Below, in pieces: positions 28,303 through 37,408 of a stretch of 64,000 nucleotides of DNA; position 1 is the stretch's first letter; each line of letters opens with the position of its first letter. The notes beneath the pieces are model-generated. The model had not been told where the DNA came from and searched no databases. It saw only the letters and a list, made by a program, of their open reading frames with translations. The translations under genes and the position numbers were made by a program. Source of the DNA: Winogradskyella ursingii (GTDB lineage: Bacteria; Bacteroidota; Bacteroidia; Flavobacteriales; Flavobacteriaceae); contig NZ_JABFDH010000002.1 of assembly GCF_013403975.1 (NCBI RefSeq), positions 1 to 64,000 on the forward strand, in the 5' to 3' direction.

Positions 28303-30350
28303 TGCAAGAAATAAAAGTTTCATTTAAGAATCAAATTTTAGAAGGTATCCCAGATATTTTACCTGTACCAAAGGCGTACGATGAAACCATAAATCATGCA
28401 CCTAGGAGAAAAGACATCTTAAATACCGAAGAAAAAAAATTAGCATTAAGAAATGCGCTGCGTTATTTTGACCAAAAGCACCACAAATTGCTTTTGCCAG
28501 AATTTAAAAATGAACTTGAAACTTATGGTCGTATCTACATGCACCGCTTCCGCCCAGATTACAAAATGTACGCGCGACCAATTGATGAGTATCCTGCAAA
28601 ATCGAAACAAGCAGCAGCAATCATGCTGATGATTCAGAATAATCTGGATTATGCTGTGGCACAACATCCGCATGAATTAATTACTTATGGTGGAAACGGA
28701 GCGGTTTTTCAAAATTGGGCACAGTACCGATTGACGATGAAATACCTTGCTGAAATGAGTGACGAACAAACGCTTGCAGTGTATTCTGGACATCCAATGG
28801 GCTTATTTCCTTCTCACAAAGAAGCACCTCGAGTTGTTGTGACTAACGGCATGATGATTCCTAATTATTCCAAACCAGATGATTGGGAAAAATTCAATGC
28901 TTTGGGAGTGACACAATACGGTCAAATGACTGCTGGTAGCTATATGTACATTGGCCCTCAAGGTATTGTCCATGGTACAACAATTACGGTTTTAAATGCG
29001 TTCAGAAAAATAGGAAAAGAGCCTAAAGGTAACTTATTTGTGACCTCAGGATTAGGCGGTATGTCTGGCGCCCAACCCAAAGCAGGAAATATTGCCGGTT
29101 GTATCACAGTCTGTGCAGAAGTGAACCCAAAAATCACACAAGTCAGATTAGATCAAGGTTGGATTGATGAAAAAATCACAGATTTAGACCAATTGGTTGA
29201 ACGTGTTAAACAAGCAAAAGCCGAAAAAGAAACCATCTCAATTGCCTATTTAGGGAATATTGTTGATGTCTGGGAAAAGTTTGATAACGCAGATATTCAT
29301 ATTGATCTAGGAAGCGACCAAACTTCATTACATAATCCTTGGGCTGGAGGTTATTATCCTGTTGGACTTTCATTTGAAGAAGCCAACCAGATGATGGCAA
29401 ATAATCCTGAAGAATTTAAGAAAAAAGTTCAGGAAAGTTTACGCAAACATGTTGAAGAAATAAATAAACACACCGAAAAAGGCACCTATTTTTTTGATTA
29501 CGGTAATGCATTTTTACTAGAAGCTTCGAGAGCTGATGCTAATATTTTTAGAGATAAAGAAGGAAACTTAGTAAACAAATCCCACCTCTCTTCCCTTGGG
29601 GAAGAGACCGAGAGATGGGCATATCCATCTTATGTTCAGGACATCATGGGACCTATGTGCTTTGATTATGGTTTTGGACCGTTCCGATGGGTTTGTGCAT
29701 CAGGAAAACCAGAAGATTTAGTAAAAACAGATGCTATTGCATGTGAGGTTTTAGAGGAAATAAAAAGGAATTCACCTGAGGAGATTCAGCAACAAATGGC
29801 CGATAATATTCAATGGATTAAAGGTGCCCAAGAAAACAAACTTGTTGTAGGTTCTCAAGCCAGAATACTTTACGCAGATGCAGAAGGACGAATGAAAATT
29901 GCAGAAGCTTTTAACAAGGCTATTGAAAGCGGTGACATTGGCTATATCATTTTAGGAAGAGACCATCATGATGTTTCAGGAACGGATTCGCCATATAGGG
30001 AAACCAGCAATATTTACGATGGTTCTCGCTTTACCGCAGATATGGCCATCCACAATGTGATTGGAGATAGTTTTAGAGGAGCCACTTGGGTGAGCATTCA
30101 TAATGGTGGAGGTGTTGGCTGGGGAGAAGTGGTCAACGGCGGATTTGGTATGGTTCTTGATGGTACTAAAGAAGCATCAAAACGATTAAAACATATGTTG
30201 TTTTGGGATGTTAATAATGGTATCTCAAGACGAAGTTGGGCACGAAACAAAGGAGCTATTTTCGCAATAAAAAGAGCTATGGAAGTAGAACCCAATTTAA
30301 AAATAACATTACCTAATATAGTCGATGATGATTTATTAAAAACAATTTAA
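28302..30350 (+). CDS. hutU: Urocanate hydratase (long form)
   Basis: A 682-residue urocanase, step two of histidine degradation. The core motifs are present: YSGHPMGLFPSHKEAPRVVV, YGQMTAGSYMYIGPQGIVHG, TSGLGGMSGAQPKA (NAD contact) and YGFGPFRWVCASG. About 680 residues is normal for the Bacteroidota long form. No other hut gene is nearby. Residues about 425-440 (KSHLSSLGEETERW) look out of place just before the conserved YPSYVQDIMGP and are encoded by a palindromic repeat (29581-29619); see the separate entry. Confidence 0.95.
   Translation: MQEIKVSFKNQILEGIPDILPVPKAYDETINHAPRRKDILNTEEKKLALRNALRYFDQKHHKLLLPEFKNELETYGRIYMHRFRPDYKMYARPIDEYPAKSKQAAAIMLMIQNNLDYAVAQHPHELITYGGNGAVFQNWAQYRLTMKYLAEMSDEQTLAVYSGHPMGLFPSHKEAPRVVVTNGMMIPNYSKPDDWEKFNALGVTQYGQMTAGSYMYIGPQGIVHGTTITVLNAFRKIGKEPKGNLFVTSGLGGMSGAQPKAGNIAGCITVCAEVNPKITQVRLDQGWIDEKITDLDQLVERVKQAKAEKETISIAYLGNIVDVWEKFDNADIHIDLGSDQTSLHNPWAGGYYPVGLSFEEANQMMANNPEEFKKKVQESLRKHVEEINKHTEKGTYFFDYGNAFLLEASRADANIFRDKEGNLVNKSHLSSLGEETERWAYPSYVQDIMGPMCFDYGFGPFRWVCASGKPEDLVKTDAIACEVLEEIKRNSPEEIQQQMADNIQWIKGAQENKLVVGSQARILYADAEGRMKIAEAFNKAIESGDIGYIILGRDHHDVSGTDSPYRETSNIYDGSRFTADMAIHNVIGDSFRGATWVSIHNGGGVGWGEVVNGGFGMVLDGTKEASKRLKHMLFWDVNNGISRRSWARNKGAIFAIKRAMEVEPNLKITLPNIVDDDLLKTI
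29581..29619 (+). repeat. Palindromic element inside hutU, translated in frame
   Basis: CCCACCTCTC pairs with GAGAGATGGG (one mismatch) and CTTCCC pairs with GGGAAG around a short centre, forming a 39-nt hairpin. It encodes about residues 427-439 of HutU without breaking the frame. Its GC-rich palindromic form is unlike its surroundings and like the intergenic elements of 37-57 kb. Confidence 0.6.
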
Positions 30351-30362
30351 AAAAAAAGCAAT

Positions 30363-30986
30363 ATGAAACATTTGAAAAATGTTCACGAACTCTTTCGCAA
30401 TAGAAACCTCGTGAGTAAAAGAATTATTAAAATTATTCCGCTTTTGGCATTTGCCATCATTTTATCATCTTGCAGCTCCGTTAGAGTTGCAGCAGATTAC
30501 GACAAAGAAGCCAATTTTGACCAGTATAAAACTTTTGCCTTTTTTAAACCTGGTATTGACAAAGCCGAAATAAGTGATTTAGATAAGCGTAGGATTTTAC
30601 GTGCTATTGAATCAGAGTTAATGGCTAAAGGCATGACCAAATCCGAAAATCCTGATATGCTAGTGAGCATTTTTACTAAGTCTAACCAGCGCGTTGATGT
30701 TTACAACAATGCATGGGGAGCTGGCGCTTGGGGCTGGGGAGGTTTCAACCGTTGGGGTTGGGGCTGGGGACCTGGCTTTGGTTGGGGACCTGGTTGGGGT
30801 GGAAATAACGTTTCTACCAGAACAGAAGGCATGCTATTTATTGATTTAGTCGATGCAGATAAAAAAGAATTAATCTGGCAAGGTTCTGGCACAGGATATC
30901 TTGTGACCCGAAATGTTGAAAAGAAAGAAGAACGCATTAAAGAATTTGTATCTAAGACCATGGAGCAATTTCCACCAGAGAAATAA
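30363..30986 (+). CDS. DUF4136 lipoprotein with Gly/Trp-rich segment
   Basis: A 207-residue lipoprotein. The first 20 residues are basic and precede the signal helix; the lipobox is ILSSC (Cys37). DUF4136 features are the early DYDKEANFDQYKTFAFF and the later GMLFIDLVDADKKELIWQGSGTG. Between them, about residues 119-150, is a low-complexity run of G, W and P (GWGGFNRWGWGWGPGFGWGP). Function unknown. It follows hutU by 12 bp and ends at a terminator, but has no obvious link to histidine breakdown. Confidence 0.82.
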   Translation: MKHLKNVHELFRNRNLVSKRIIKIIPLLAFAIILSSCSSVRVAADYDKEANFDQYKTFAFFKPGIDKAEISDLDKRRILRAIESELMAKGMTKSENPDMLVSIFTKSNQRVDVYNNAWGAGAWGWGGFNRWGWGWGPGFGWGPGWGGNNVSTRTEGMLFIDLVDADKKELIWQGSGTGYLVTRNVEKKEERIKEFVSKTMEQFPPEK

Positions 30987-31010
30987 AATTAACAGCATTA
31001 AATAATTCAC

Positions 31011-31040
31011 AAAGCACTAGTAAAAACTAGTGCTTTTTTT
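31011..31040 (+). terminator. Rho-independent terminator
   Basis: AAAGCACTAG and CTAGTGCTTT form a 10-bp stem with a 6-base loop followed by T's, closing the DUF5522-hutU-DUF4136 unit. Confidence 0.92.
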
Positions 31041-31080
31041 ATTCTCATTCTAATTCACCAGACCATTAACCTAAATACCA

Positions 31081-31088
31081 TATCTTTG
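31081..31088 (+). promoter_or_regulatory. -7 box upstream of SulP gene
   Basis: TATCTTTG matches TAnnTTTG, 22 bp before the ATG at 31111 and downstream of a terminator. A matching TTG is not evident. Confidence 0.45.
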
Positions 31089-31110
31089 CCGACTTTTAAG
31101 GACACGAATT

Positions 31111-32787
31111 ATGATATTAGGTCAAACCACTAGAAAAAACTTTACTCAGAACCCTAAGAATGATATCCTCTCCGGCTTAACGGTTGCATTGGCTTTGGTA
31201 CCAGAAGCTGTTGCCTTTGCTTTTGTCGCAGGTGTTGACCCATTGGTTGGACTTTACGGTGCTTTTATGATGGGAATCGTTACGGCACTTTTTGGTGGAA
31301 GACCAGGAATGATTTCTGGCGCAACAGGTGCAATGGCCGTGGTAATGGTACATTTAATTCAAAAAGGAAATGAGGTTGGTTTAGCACTTGATAATCCTGT
31401 TGAAAATCTCGGGTTACAATGGTTATTTATTACCTTACTGTTTGTGGGAGCGATTCAAATTTTAGCGGGTGTTTTTAAACTCGGAAAATTTGTTAGATTA
31501 ATTCCGCATCCTGTGATGATGGGATTTGTAAACGGCTTGGCTATTGTGATATTCCTATCCCAACTCGGTTTATTTCCGAATGCAGTTCCAAAAGATATAT
31601 CATTTTTTAGTAATACTTCAGAATGGTTTTCAGCGCTTTATTCAAACGCTACATTCTGGAAAATGATGGGTTTTATTGGTTTAACCATGGGAATCATGTA
31701 TGGTCTACCTAAAATAACAAAGAAAATACCTGCTGCGCTAGTAGCTATTTTGGTGGTTGCATGTATCACAATTTTTGGAGGTATCGAAGTAAATACGGTT
31801 GGTTCTTTTATCCAAGAAGGTGGTGGTAAAGGACTTGAAGGAGGCCTACCTACATTTCAGGAGCAAATATTCGGTTTTTTTAGTACGCTTTCTGGGCATT
31901 GGAGTCTTATAATTTCAACAGCATTTATTCTAGCAGCTGTAGGTTTAATTGAGTCCTTAATGACTTTAAATCTTATAGACGAAATGACTGAAACTCGCGG
32001 AAACGGAAATCGTGAATGTATTGCACAAGGAGCTGCAAATACTCTAAATGGCCTATTTGGCGGAATGGGTGGTTGTGCCATGATTGGCCAATCCATTATC
32101 AATGTAGATTCTGGCGGACGAGGACGATTATCTGGTGCAGTTGCAGCAGTGGCACTACTCTGCTTCGTATTGTTTGGAGCACCTTTAATTGAGCAAATTC
32201 CTATCGCAGCTTTAGTTGGAGTTATGTTTATGGTAGTTATCGGAACGTTTGCTTGGAGTAGTTTCAGGATAATTAGAAAAATTCCGTTGTCTGATGCCAT
32301 TGTATTAATTGCTGTTTCGGCGATTACGGTTTGGCAGGATTTAGCTATTGCGGTTATTGCAGGTGTAATTATTTCGGCTTTGGTGTTTGCTTGGAAAAAT
32401 GCTACTATGATTAGAGCACGCAAGCGCATTAAACCAGATGGCACAAAGACTTATGAAATTTGGGGACCTTTATTCTTTGGTTCAATTCAGAATTTCAATA
32501 GTAAATTTGATGCTAAAAATGACCCTCAAAATGTTGAAATTGATTTTGTAGAATCTCGCGTGAGTGACCATTCTGCATTGGAGGCTATTTTCAATTTAGT
32601 TAATAAATATGAAGCTGAAGGAAAATCCATTAAGCTAAAACATCTGAGTGAAGACTGTAAATTACTGATGTATAAGGCGAGTCCAAAGTTCAAGGAAGTG
32701 ATTATTGAAGATGTTGATGACCCAAGATATCATTTGGCCGCAGACCCAGAAAAGTTTTCAAAACCGCTTTCAGAATATAATCTTTAA
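31111..32787 (+). CDS. SulP-family anion transporter with STAS domain
   Basis: A 558-residue inner-membrane transporter. The N-terminal SulP block DILSGLTVALALVPEAVAFAFVAGVDPLVGLYGAF is visible in part (PEAVAFAFVAGVDPLVGLYG), with about ten to twelve membrane helices to residue 430 and a shortened cytosolic STAS domain about 450-535. Bacterial SulP proteins carry sulfate, bicarbonate or dicarboxylates; the substrate is not predictable here and no carbonic anhydrase neighbours it. Monocistronic. Confidence 0.9.
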   Translation: MILGQTTRKNFTQNPKNDILSGLTVALALVPEAVAFAFVAGVDPLVGLYGAFMMGIVTALFGGRPGMISGATGAMAVVMVHLIQKGNEVGLALDNPVENLGLQWLFITLLFVGAIQILAGVFKLGKFVRLIPHPVMMGFVNGLAIVIFLSQLGLFPNAVPKDISFFSNTSEWFSALYSNATFWKMMGFIGLTMGIMYGLPKITKKIPAALVAILVVACITIFGGIEVNTVGSFIQEGGGKGLEGGLPTFQEQIFGFFSTLSGHWSLIISTAFILAAVGLIESLMTLNLIDEMTETRGNGNRECIAQGAANTLNGLFGGMGGCAMIGQSIINVDSGGRGRLSGAVAAVALLCFVLFGAPLIEQIPIAALVGVMFMVVIGTFAWSSFRIIRKIPLSDAIVLIAVSAITVWQDLAIAVIAGVIISALVFAWKNATMIRARKRIKPDGTKTYEIWGPLFFGSIQNFNSKFDAKNDPQNVEIDFVESRVSDHSALEAIFNLVNKYEAEGKSIKLKHLSEDCKLLMYKASPKFKEVIIEDVDDPRYHLAADPEKFSKPLSEYNL

Positions 32788-32890
32788 CATTAGTTTCACT
32801 TTTAAGAAGCAATTATAATCGCGCTAAGAGCTAAGCCTTAGATGATTAGCCAATTTTCAATTTTATTTTTGAAATAAAACTTCAAAATAA

Positions 32891-32919
32891 TTGAGAATCA
32901 ATAATTTAGAGTACCTTTG
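32891..32919 (+). promoter_or_regulatory. Promoter of the cold-shock gene
   Basis: TTG at 32891-32893, an 18-base spacer and TACCTTTG at 32912-32919 fit the consensus fully. The ATG follows 24 bp later, so the 5' leader is short, unlike the long cold-responsive leader of E. coli cspA. Confidence 0.72.
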
Positions 32920-32943
32920 TGGCTTAATTTAATATATTTTAAT

Positions 32944-33135
32944 ATGAGTACTGGTACAGTAAAATTTTTTAATGACTCTAAAGGTTTTGGATTCATAACA
33001 GAAGAAGGAAACAACAAAGAGCATTTTGTACACATTTCTGGTTTAGTCGATGAGATTAGAGAAGGGGATAATGTAGAATTCGATTTAGCCGAAGGAAAAA
33101 AAGGATTAAATGCAGTAAATGTAAAAGTTATATAA
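32944..33135 (+). CDS. Cold-shock domain protein
   Basis: A 63-residue CspA-type protein, a single OB fold that binds single-stranded nucleic acid. Both RNA-binding motifs are present: KGFGFIT (RNP1) and HFVHIS (RNP2). The ATG at 32944 (MSTGTVKFF) is chosen over one 27 bp upstream because the latter falls at the predicted transcription start. Flanked by its own promoter and terminator. Confidence 0.95.
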   Translation: MSTGTVKFFNDSKGFGFITEEGNNKEHFVHISGLVDEIREGDNVEFDLAEGKKGLNAVNVKVI

Positions 33136-33165
33136 GTATATATCTTACAATCTTTTTAAAAACAG

Positions 33166-33193
33166 AGCCTATCTTTTAGATAGGCTTTTTTTT
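33166..33193 (+). terminator. Rho-independent terminator
   Basis: AGCCTATCT and AGATAGGCT form a 9-bp stem with a TTT loop followed by a run of T's, 30 bp after the cold-shock stop and against the 3' end of the convergent bestrophin gene. Confidence 0.92.
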
Positions 33194-33196
33194 ATT

Positions 33197-34258
33197 CTAC
33201 ATCTGTACGTTTTTCTGTTCTGGAAATTGACTCGGAATATCATCTAATTCTTCATCGAGCATTTGTCTTAAATCAATTTCGATACCTCTAGCAATTGTAG
33301 AAATTGGTACGTCGTTAGATGTACCTTCAAAAGGGTTTTCACCAACTCTCGCCATACGTTCCATCGTATGAAATGCCCATGATACAATAGCGCAAAACGG
33401 TACTGCGATCCATATAAAATATTTTCCGACCAAATAGAAATCGTCAACCATAGATTTACCGATTTCAGCAAATTCCGGAATTAAACCAAAAGGCAACAAA
33501 ATGGCAAATACTCGTGTTAAGTACATAGATAAACTCGCATATTGCCTCGGATAAGGGAAGTTTTTGATGCGTTCGGACTTACCTTGATGCGTAAACAAAG
33601 ATTCTAAAATGTTTTCCAATTCTAAAAAAGCAAATTCCCAAATCAATCCCACTTCTTTTAACTTTCTGATATGTGCCGATTGCAGATACAATAATGCTGT
33701 CTGTTTATTAGATTTGCTCATTACATAGTGACGTTCTTCATCAGACAAATAACACTTCAAGTTATCATCTAATGTTGATGTTTCTTCTGGTATAAAAATC
33801 ATTTTTCTCCACTCTCTATTAGTTTTTGAGGTGTGTTGGGTTTCCCAGGTTTTACGTTGCCGCATTGCATAGCGCAAGGCAGTCATCCAGGCAATATGCC
33901 TATAAATTAATATTTTCTTTTCTGTTATGATTTCATCATCAGAAACAGGTGGCGATTTATGACTATTGTTCACCATATCCTGTACTTTCATTCCCCAGGT
34001 GCGTGAAGTATTCACAATTGCTCCCCAAATCATGCGTGCTTCCCATATGCGGCCATAAGCCGAATTATTTTGAAAACCAACCATAAAAGCAACAGCTGTA
34101 CCTATTAAGGCTACAGGCGTCCAAGGAACGTTGAGAAATGTAAAGCCAAAAACTTTATACAATATGGTAATAATTCCAGCATAAAAAAGATAAATTAAAG
34201 TTTCTCCTCGCGTCCAAAGTATCATGTCTTTAACCGAGTATCGTTTTTTAGTGAGCAT
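33197..34258 (-). CDS. Bestrophin-family chloride channel homologue
   Basis: A 353-residue membrane protein of the bestrophin/UPF0187 family, pentameric anion or cation channels. Visible features are the N-terminal TM pair followed by FMVGFQNNSAYGRIWEAR, the R(Q)RKTW region, and later GLIPEFAEIGKS with a helix pair and the terminal MERMARVGENPFEG block. Monocistronic; no obvious functional neighbour. Confidence 0.9.
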   Translation of the reverse strand: MLTKKRYSVKDMILWTRGETLIYLFYAGIITILYKVFGFTFLNVPWTPVALIGTAVAFMVGFQNNSAYGRIWEARMIWGAIVNTSRTWGMKVQDMVNNSHKSPPVSDDEIITEKKILIYRHIAWMTALRYAMRQRKTWETQHTSKTNREWRKMIFIPEETSTLDDNLKCYLSDEERHYVMSKSNKQTALLYLQSAHIRKLKEVGLIWEFAFLELENILESLFTHQGKSERIKNFPYPRQYASLSMYLTRVFAILLPFGLIPEFAEIGKSMVDDFYLVGKYFIWIAVPFCAIVSWAFHTMERMARVGENPFEGTSNDVPISTIARGIEIDLRQMLDEELDDIPSQFPEQKNVQM

Positions 34259-34300
34259 TTAGTTGGGTTTAGAGAATAGTAAGGTAGTGAAAATGCTACA

Positions 34301-34627
34301 TTAAATTAAATAAGGTTTCGCATGACCGTTGTCAACGAGCCATTCATTAATGTCAATACCATTCAAAAAAATATTTGCCAAATAACGTCCATACTTGCCT
34401 TGTTTATCTTTGTAGGAATTGATAATTACATCTTGGTCAAGAATCATTTCGCGCAGAATATCACGCACTTCCAAACCACGTTCTCGCTCTGGACCTCTTA
34501 GCTCTGGTGTATCTATACCATAAAGTCGAAGTTTCATTTGTTGAAAATGCAGAAAACCCAGATCTACCATCGCTGTTACGGTATCTCCATCGTAAACATC
34601 TATAATTTTTGCTTTGTATTGATACAT
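34301..34627 (-). CDS. Thermonuclease-family protein (SNase-like)
   Basis: A 108-residue staphylococcal-nuclease-fold protein. The calcium/catalytic residues are recognisable: DVYDGDT (10-16), R34 in RLYGIDTPE with D39 and E42, and R81 in KYGRYL. No signal peptide, so it is small and apparently cytoplasmic, unlike secreted nuclease. An intact active site suggests real DNA/RNA cleavage. Confidence 0.87.
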   Translation of the reverse strand: MYQYKAKIIDVYDGDTVTAMVDLGFLHFQQMKLRLYGIDTPELRGPERERGLEVRDILREMILDQDVIINSYKDKQGKYGRYLANIFLNGIDINEWLVDNGHAKPYLI

Positions 34628-34696
34628 AACTTGTTGAATATAATTGTCTTATTCCAAATATAATTTAATTATATCTAGTAGATAAAAACAAACAAA

Positions 34697-34723
34697 AAAG
34701 CCAACCTAGAAAAGATTGGCTTT
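34697..34723 (-). terminator. Rho-independent terminator (minus strand)
   Basis: AAAGCCAA and TTGGCTTT form an 8-bp stem with an 11-base loop; on the minus strand it is followed by a T-rich run. It lies 23 bp after the stop of the small lipoprotein gene. Confidence 0.72.
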
Positions 34724-34745
34724 AGCTTAAATAATCGTAAGTGAA

Positions 34746-34991
34746 CTAATTATCGTCATTTTCTGTTTTGACTTTAATTTTGGTTTCACCATCTTCCTCT
34801 TTGATTTTCACTTCTTTGTTTTCAGTTTCCATTTTGATTTTAGTTTCATCTCCATCAACATTCTTCTTTACATCGGCACCTGCATCTTCCATTTCTTCCA
34901 TTACTTTTTCTTTCTCCGTTTGCTCTCTACAAGAAGTTACCGAAAAGATTAGGCAAAGTGCCATAGTCATCGCTAGAATTACTTTTTTCAT
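34746..34991 (-). CDS. Small charged lipoprotein
   Basis: An 81-residue lipoprotein with lipobox SVTSC (Cys21). The mature part is almost wholly K, E, D and T, built of imperfect repeats of the type GDETKIKMETENKEVKIKEE. No family recognised. Its own terminator follows, so it is a single-gene unit. Confidence 0.65.
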   Translation of the reverse strand: MKKVILAMTMALCLIFSVTSCREQTEKEKVMEEMEDAGADVKKNVDGDETKIKMETENKEVKIKEEDGETKIKVKTENDDN

Positions 34992-35035
34992 ATTATTACT
35001 AGTTTAGAATTTGAGCCAATATACTCTAATTCTGA

Positions 35036-37084
35036 CTAATAATTTAATAATTCTTGAGCCTTAGTTTTTACCTTTTCAGTCGAAGGAATCATAGTTTCTT
35101 CTAAAGTTGAATTTAAAGGAATAGCAGGCATATTTTCACTACCAATAGTCATTACTGGAGCATCGAGATACTTGAAACATTCTTCTTGAATTTTCCCAGA
35201 CAAGGCTCTCGCAAAACTATTGTTTGACGGTTCTTCTGTTACGACCAAGCATTTTCCAGTTTTCTTGACTGATTTCATAATCGTGTCTTCATCTAGTGGA
35301 AATAATGTTCTCAAGTCGATGATTTCGATTTGGTCGCGCATATCCAATTCGCCCGAAGCATTATAAGCCCAATGTACACCCATTCCGTAAGTCACTATGG
35401 TTAATGTTTCAACACTTTCCTGCTTCCAGATTTCTTGCAATACCCATGCTTTCCCAAATGGCAATACGTAATCTTCTGCTGGTTCTATTGATGTTGCCCC
35501 TTTTGTCCCTGGCACTTTAGACCAATACAATCCTTTGTGCTCTAAAATCACAACTGGATTTGGGTCGTAGTAGGCTGCCTTTATCAAACCTTTTAAATCG
35601 GCACCATTACTTGGATAGGCTATTTTAACACCTCGAATATTGGTCACCACACTTTCTACAGACGAACTATGATAAGGTCCACCACTACCGTAAGCACCAA
35701 TTGGCACTCTAAGAATCATACTCACTGGCCATTTTCCGTTACTTAAATAGCAACTTCGACTTACTTCCGTGAATAATTGGTTAAGCCCAGGCCAAATATA
35801 ATCGGCAAATTGAACCTCAACAATGGGTTTTAACCCAACAGCTGACATGCCTACAGTAGAGCCAACAATAAATGCTTCTTGAATTGGTGTATTAAAAACT
35901 CTATCGTCCCCAAACTTCTGCGCCAAAGTAGCTGCTTCTCTAAACACTCCACCTAATCGCCCTCCAACATCTTGTCCATAAAGCAAACACTCTTTATGCT
36001 TTTTCATCAGTTCCTCAACGGCGAATAAGGCACAATCTACCATCACCACTTTTTCTGCACCTTCTGGTGCGCGTGTACCTTGTTCTTCTGTAATTGTTGT
36101 AGGAACGAAGTCGTTTGTAAATAAATCTTCCGGTTTTGGGTCTTCGGCCTTTAAAGCTCTTTCGAAATCAGATTGGACTTTTTCTTTAGCTGAATTTTCT
36201 ATTTCTAAAATTTCTTTTTCTGAAAATCCAGCATCTAACAATTGTTGCTTTAAGACTGGATATGGATCGCGGCTTCGCGCCTCATCTAAATCATCTCTAT
36301 ACCATTCCATTCGCACACCAGAAGTGTGGTGATTTAATAAAGGTACTTTAGCATGAACCAAAAATGGTCGTCTTTCTTCTCTGATAGTTTTAATGACTTT
36401 TTCTAAAGCCTCATAGCTTTCAGTAAAGTTTGCTCCGTCAATTGAAATAGCTTCCAATCCGTGAAATCCTTGTGCGTATTCATAAGCATTTTGTGCTCTT
36501 GTTTCGGCTTCATTTGCCGAAATATCCCAACCATTATCCTGCACTAAATATAGAATTGGCATTTGCTTTAAAGCTGCCATTTGAAACGCTTCTGCGATTT
36601 CGCCTTCGGTTACTGAAGCATCTCCAAGTGAACAAACCGAAATCGGATTCTCAACTGAAGAATCGTTTAAACCCTGTAATTCTTTATACTGCATTCCCAT
36701 TGCAACACCTGTTGCAGGAATAGCTTGCATACCTGTTGCTGAAGATTGATGCGGGATTTTTGGTTTGTCATCATCCTTTAAACTTGGATGCGAATAGTAG
36801 GTTCTTCCGCCTGAAAATGGGTCGTCTTTCTTCGCTAACAATTGTAACATTAAATCAAAAGGTTCCAACCCAAATGACAATAACATAGCATCATCTCTAT
36901 AATATGGAAACGTATAATCTTGAGGCAATAACTGTAAACCCAATGCAATTTGAATGGCTTCGTGACCACGTGATGTGGCATGTACGTATTTTGAAACTTG
37001 CTTGAAGTTTTCTTCGTATAACTCTGTCATGGCTTTCGCTGTGCAGAGTTTTGAGTATGCTTTTTTTAAAATATCTTTATTCAT
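35036..37084 (-). CDS. 2-oxo acid dehydrogenase E1, fused alpha and beta subunits
   Basis: A protein of about 682 residues joining both E1 halves. The alpha half (about 1-310) has the thiamine-diphosphate site GDASVTEGEIAEAFQ and DNGWDIS; the beta half (about 345-680) has YGQDVGGRLGGVFREA, TPIQEAFIVGSTVGMS and VPIGAYGSGGPYHSS. With the E2 and aminotransferase next door this is the branched-chain keto-acid (or related 2-oxo acid) dehydrogenase. The ATG at 37084 is preferred; an in-frame ATG at 37093 is inside a repeat end. No E3 gene is present locally. Confidence 0.92.
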   Translation of the reverse strand: MNKDILKKAYSKLCTAKAMTELYEENFKQVSKYVHATSRGHEAIQIALGLQLLPQDYTFPYYRDDAMLLSFGLEPFDLMLQLLAKKDDPFSGGRTYYSHPSLKDDDKPKIPHQSSATGMQAIPATGVAMGMQYKELQGLNDSSVENPISVCSLGDASVTEGEIAEAFQMAALKQMPILYLVQDNGWDISANEAETRAQNAYEYAQGFHGLEAISIDGANFTESYEALEKVIKTIREERRPFLVHAKVPLLNHHTSGVRMEWYRDDLDEARSRDPYPVLKQQLLDAGFSEKEILEIENSAKEKVQSDFERALKAEDPKPEDLFTNDFVPTTITEEQGTRAPEGAEKVVMVDCALFAVEELMKKHKECLLYGQDVGGRLGGVFREAATLAQKFGDDRVFNTPIQEAFIVGSTVGMSAVGLKPIVEVQFADYIWPGLNQLFTEVSRSCYLSNGKWPVSMILRVPIGAYGSGGPYHSSSVESVVTNIRGVKIAYPSNGADLKGLIKAAYYDPNPVVILEHKGLYWSKVPGTKGATSIEPAEDYVLPFGKAWVLQEIWKQESVETLTIVTYGMGVHWAYNASGELDMRDQIEIIDLRTLFPLDEDTIMKSVKKTGKCLVVTEEPSNNSFARALSGKIQEECFKYLDAPVMTIGSENMPAIPLNSTLEETMIPSTEKVKTKAQELLNY

Positions 37085-37088
37085 AACT

Positions 37089-37162
37089 GTCATTCCTACT
37101 TAGGCAGGAATCTAACTTTTTAAATATTCATTATTTTGGATTCCTGCATTCGCAGGAATGAC
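37089..37162. repeat. Inverted-repeat element GATTCCTGC (family G)
   Basis: Two arms, 37089-37112 and 37139-37162, are near-perfect inverted copies of each other (CATTCCT...AGGAATC and GATTCCT...AGGAATGAC) around a 26-base AT-rich centre. The same element recurs at 42960-43031 and as single arms at 47230 and 55049. Its left end touches the E1 start codon. Confidence 0.85.
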
Positions 37163-37182
37163 AAAACTGTTTTTAATCATTC

Positions 37183-37285
37183 CGTCAGTTCGAGTGAAAT
37201 TGCTTTTTCTGCAATTTTGTATCGAGAACTTTTAATTACTTCTCGATACAATTTGTTCGTGCCTCACAAATCACTCGAAGTGACG
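37183..37285 (+). repeat. Family E repeat, copy 1
   Basis: Starts CGTCAGTTCGAGTGAAATTG, has TATCGAGAAC and TTCTCGATACAATT as internal inverted halves, and ends TCACTCGAAGTGACG. The outer halves TTCGAGTGA and TCACTCGAA also pair, giving a nested hairpin. A second copy is at 38529-38631, on the other side of ilvE and in the same orientation. Confidence 0.8.
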
Positions 37286-37311
37286 TCCTTTTTAATTGTG
37301 GCAGTTACTTC

Positions 37312-37400
37312 CGCGTTAGGGATTGAACGACCTGTTTGAGCTCTCCCGACTTTGTCGTCGGGAAGCGAGTAGTGAAAGCCCGACCCTTGTGGTAACGCCC
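37312..37400 (+). repeat. Long intergenic repeat (family A), plus copy
   Basis: Head GCGTTAGGGATTGAA and tail AAAGCCCGACCC...GGTAACGCCC match the copy at 47076-47176. The centre is a TCCCGAC/GTCGGGA hairpin. It ends 9 bp from the ilvE stop and may act as its terminator. Confidence 0.8.
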
Positions 37401-37408
37401 TTATCCAC

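Noticed and set aside
31857..32444. 195-codon open frame on the minus strand
   Set aside because: Antisense to the SulP gene, mirror of its membrane helices.
34768..35007. Plus-strand frame over the small lipoprotein
   Set aside because: Antisense mirror of the K/E repeats; the minus-strand gene has a lipobox and terminator.
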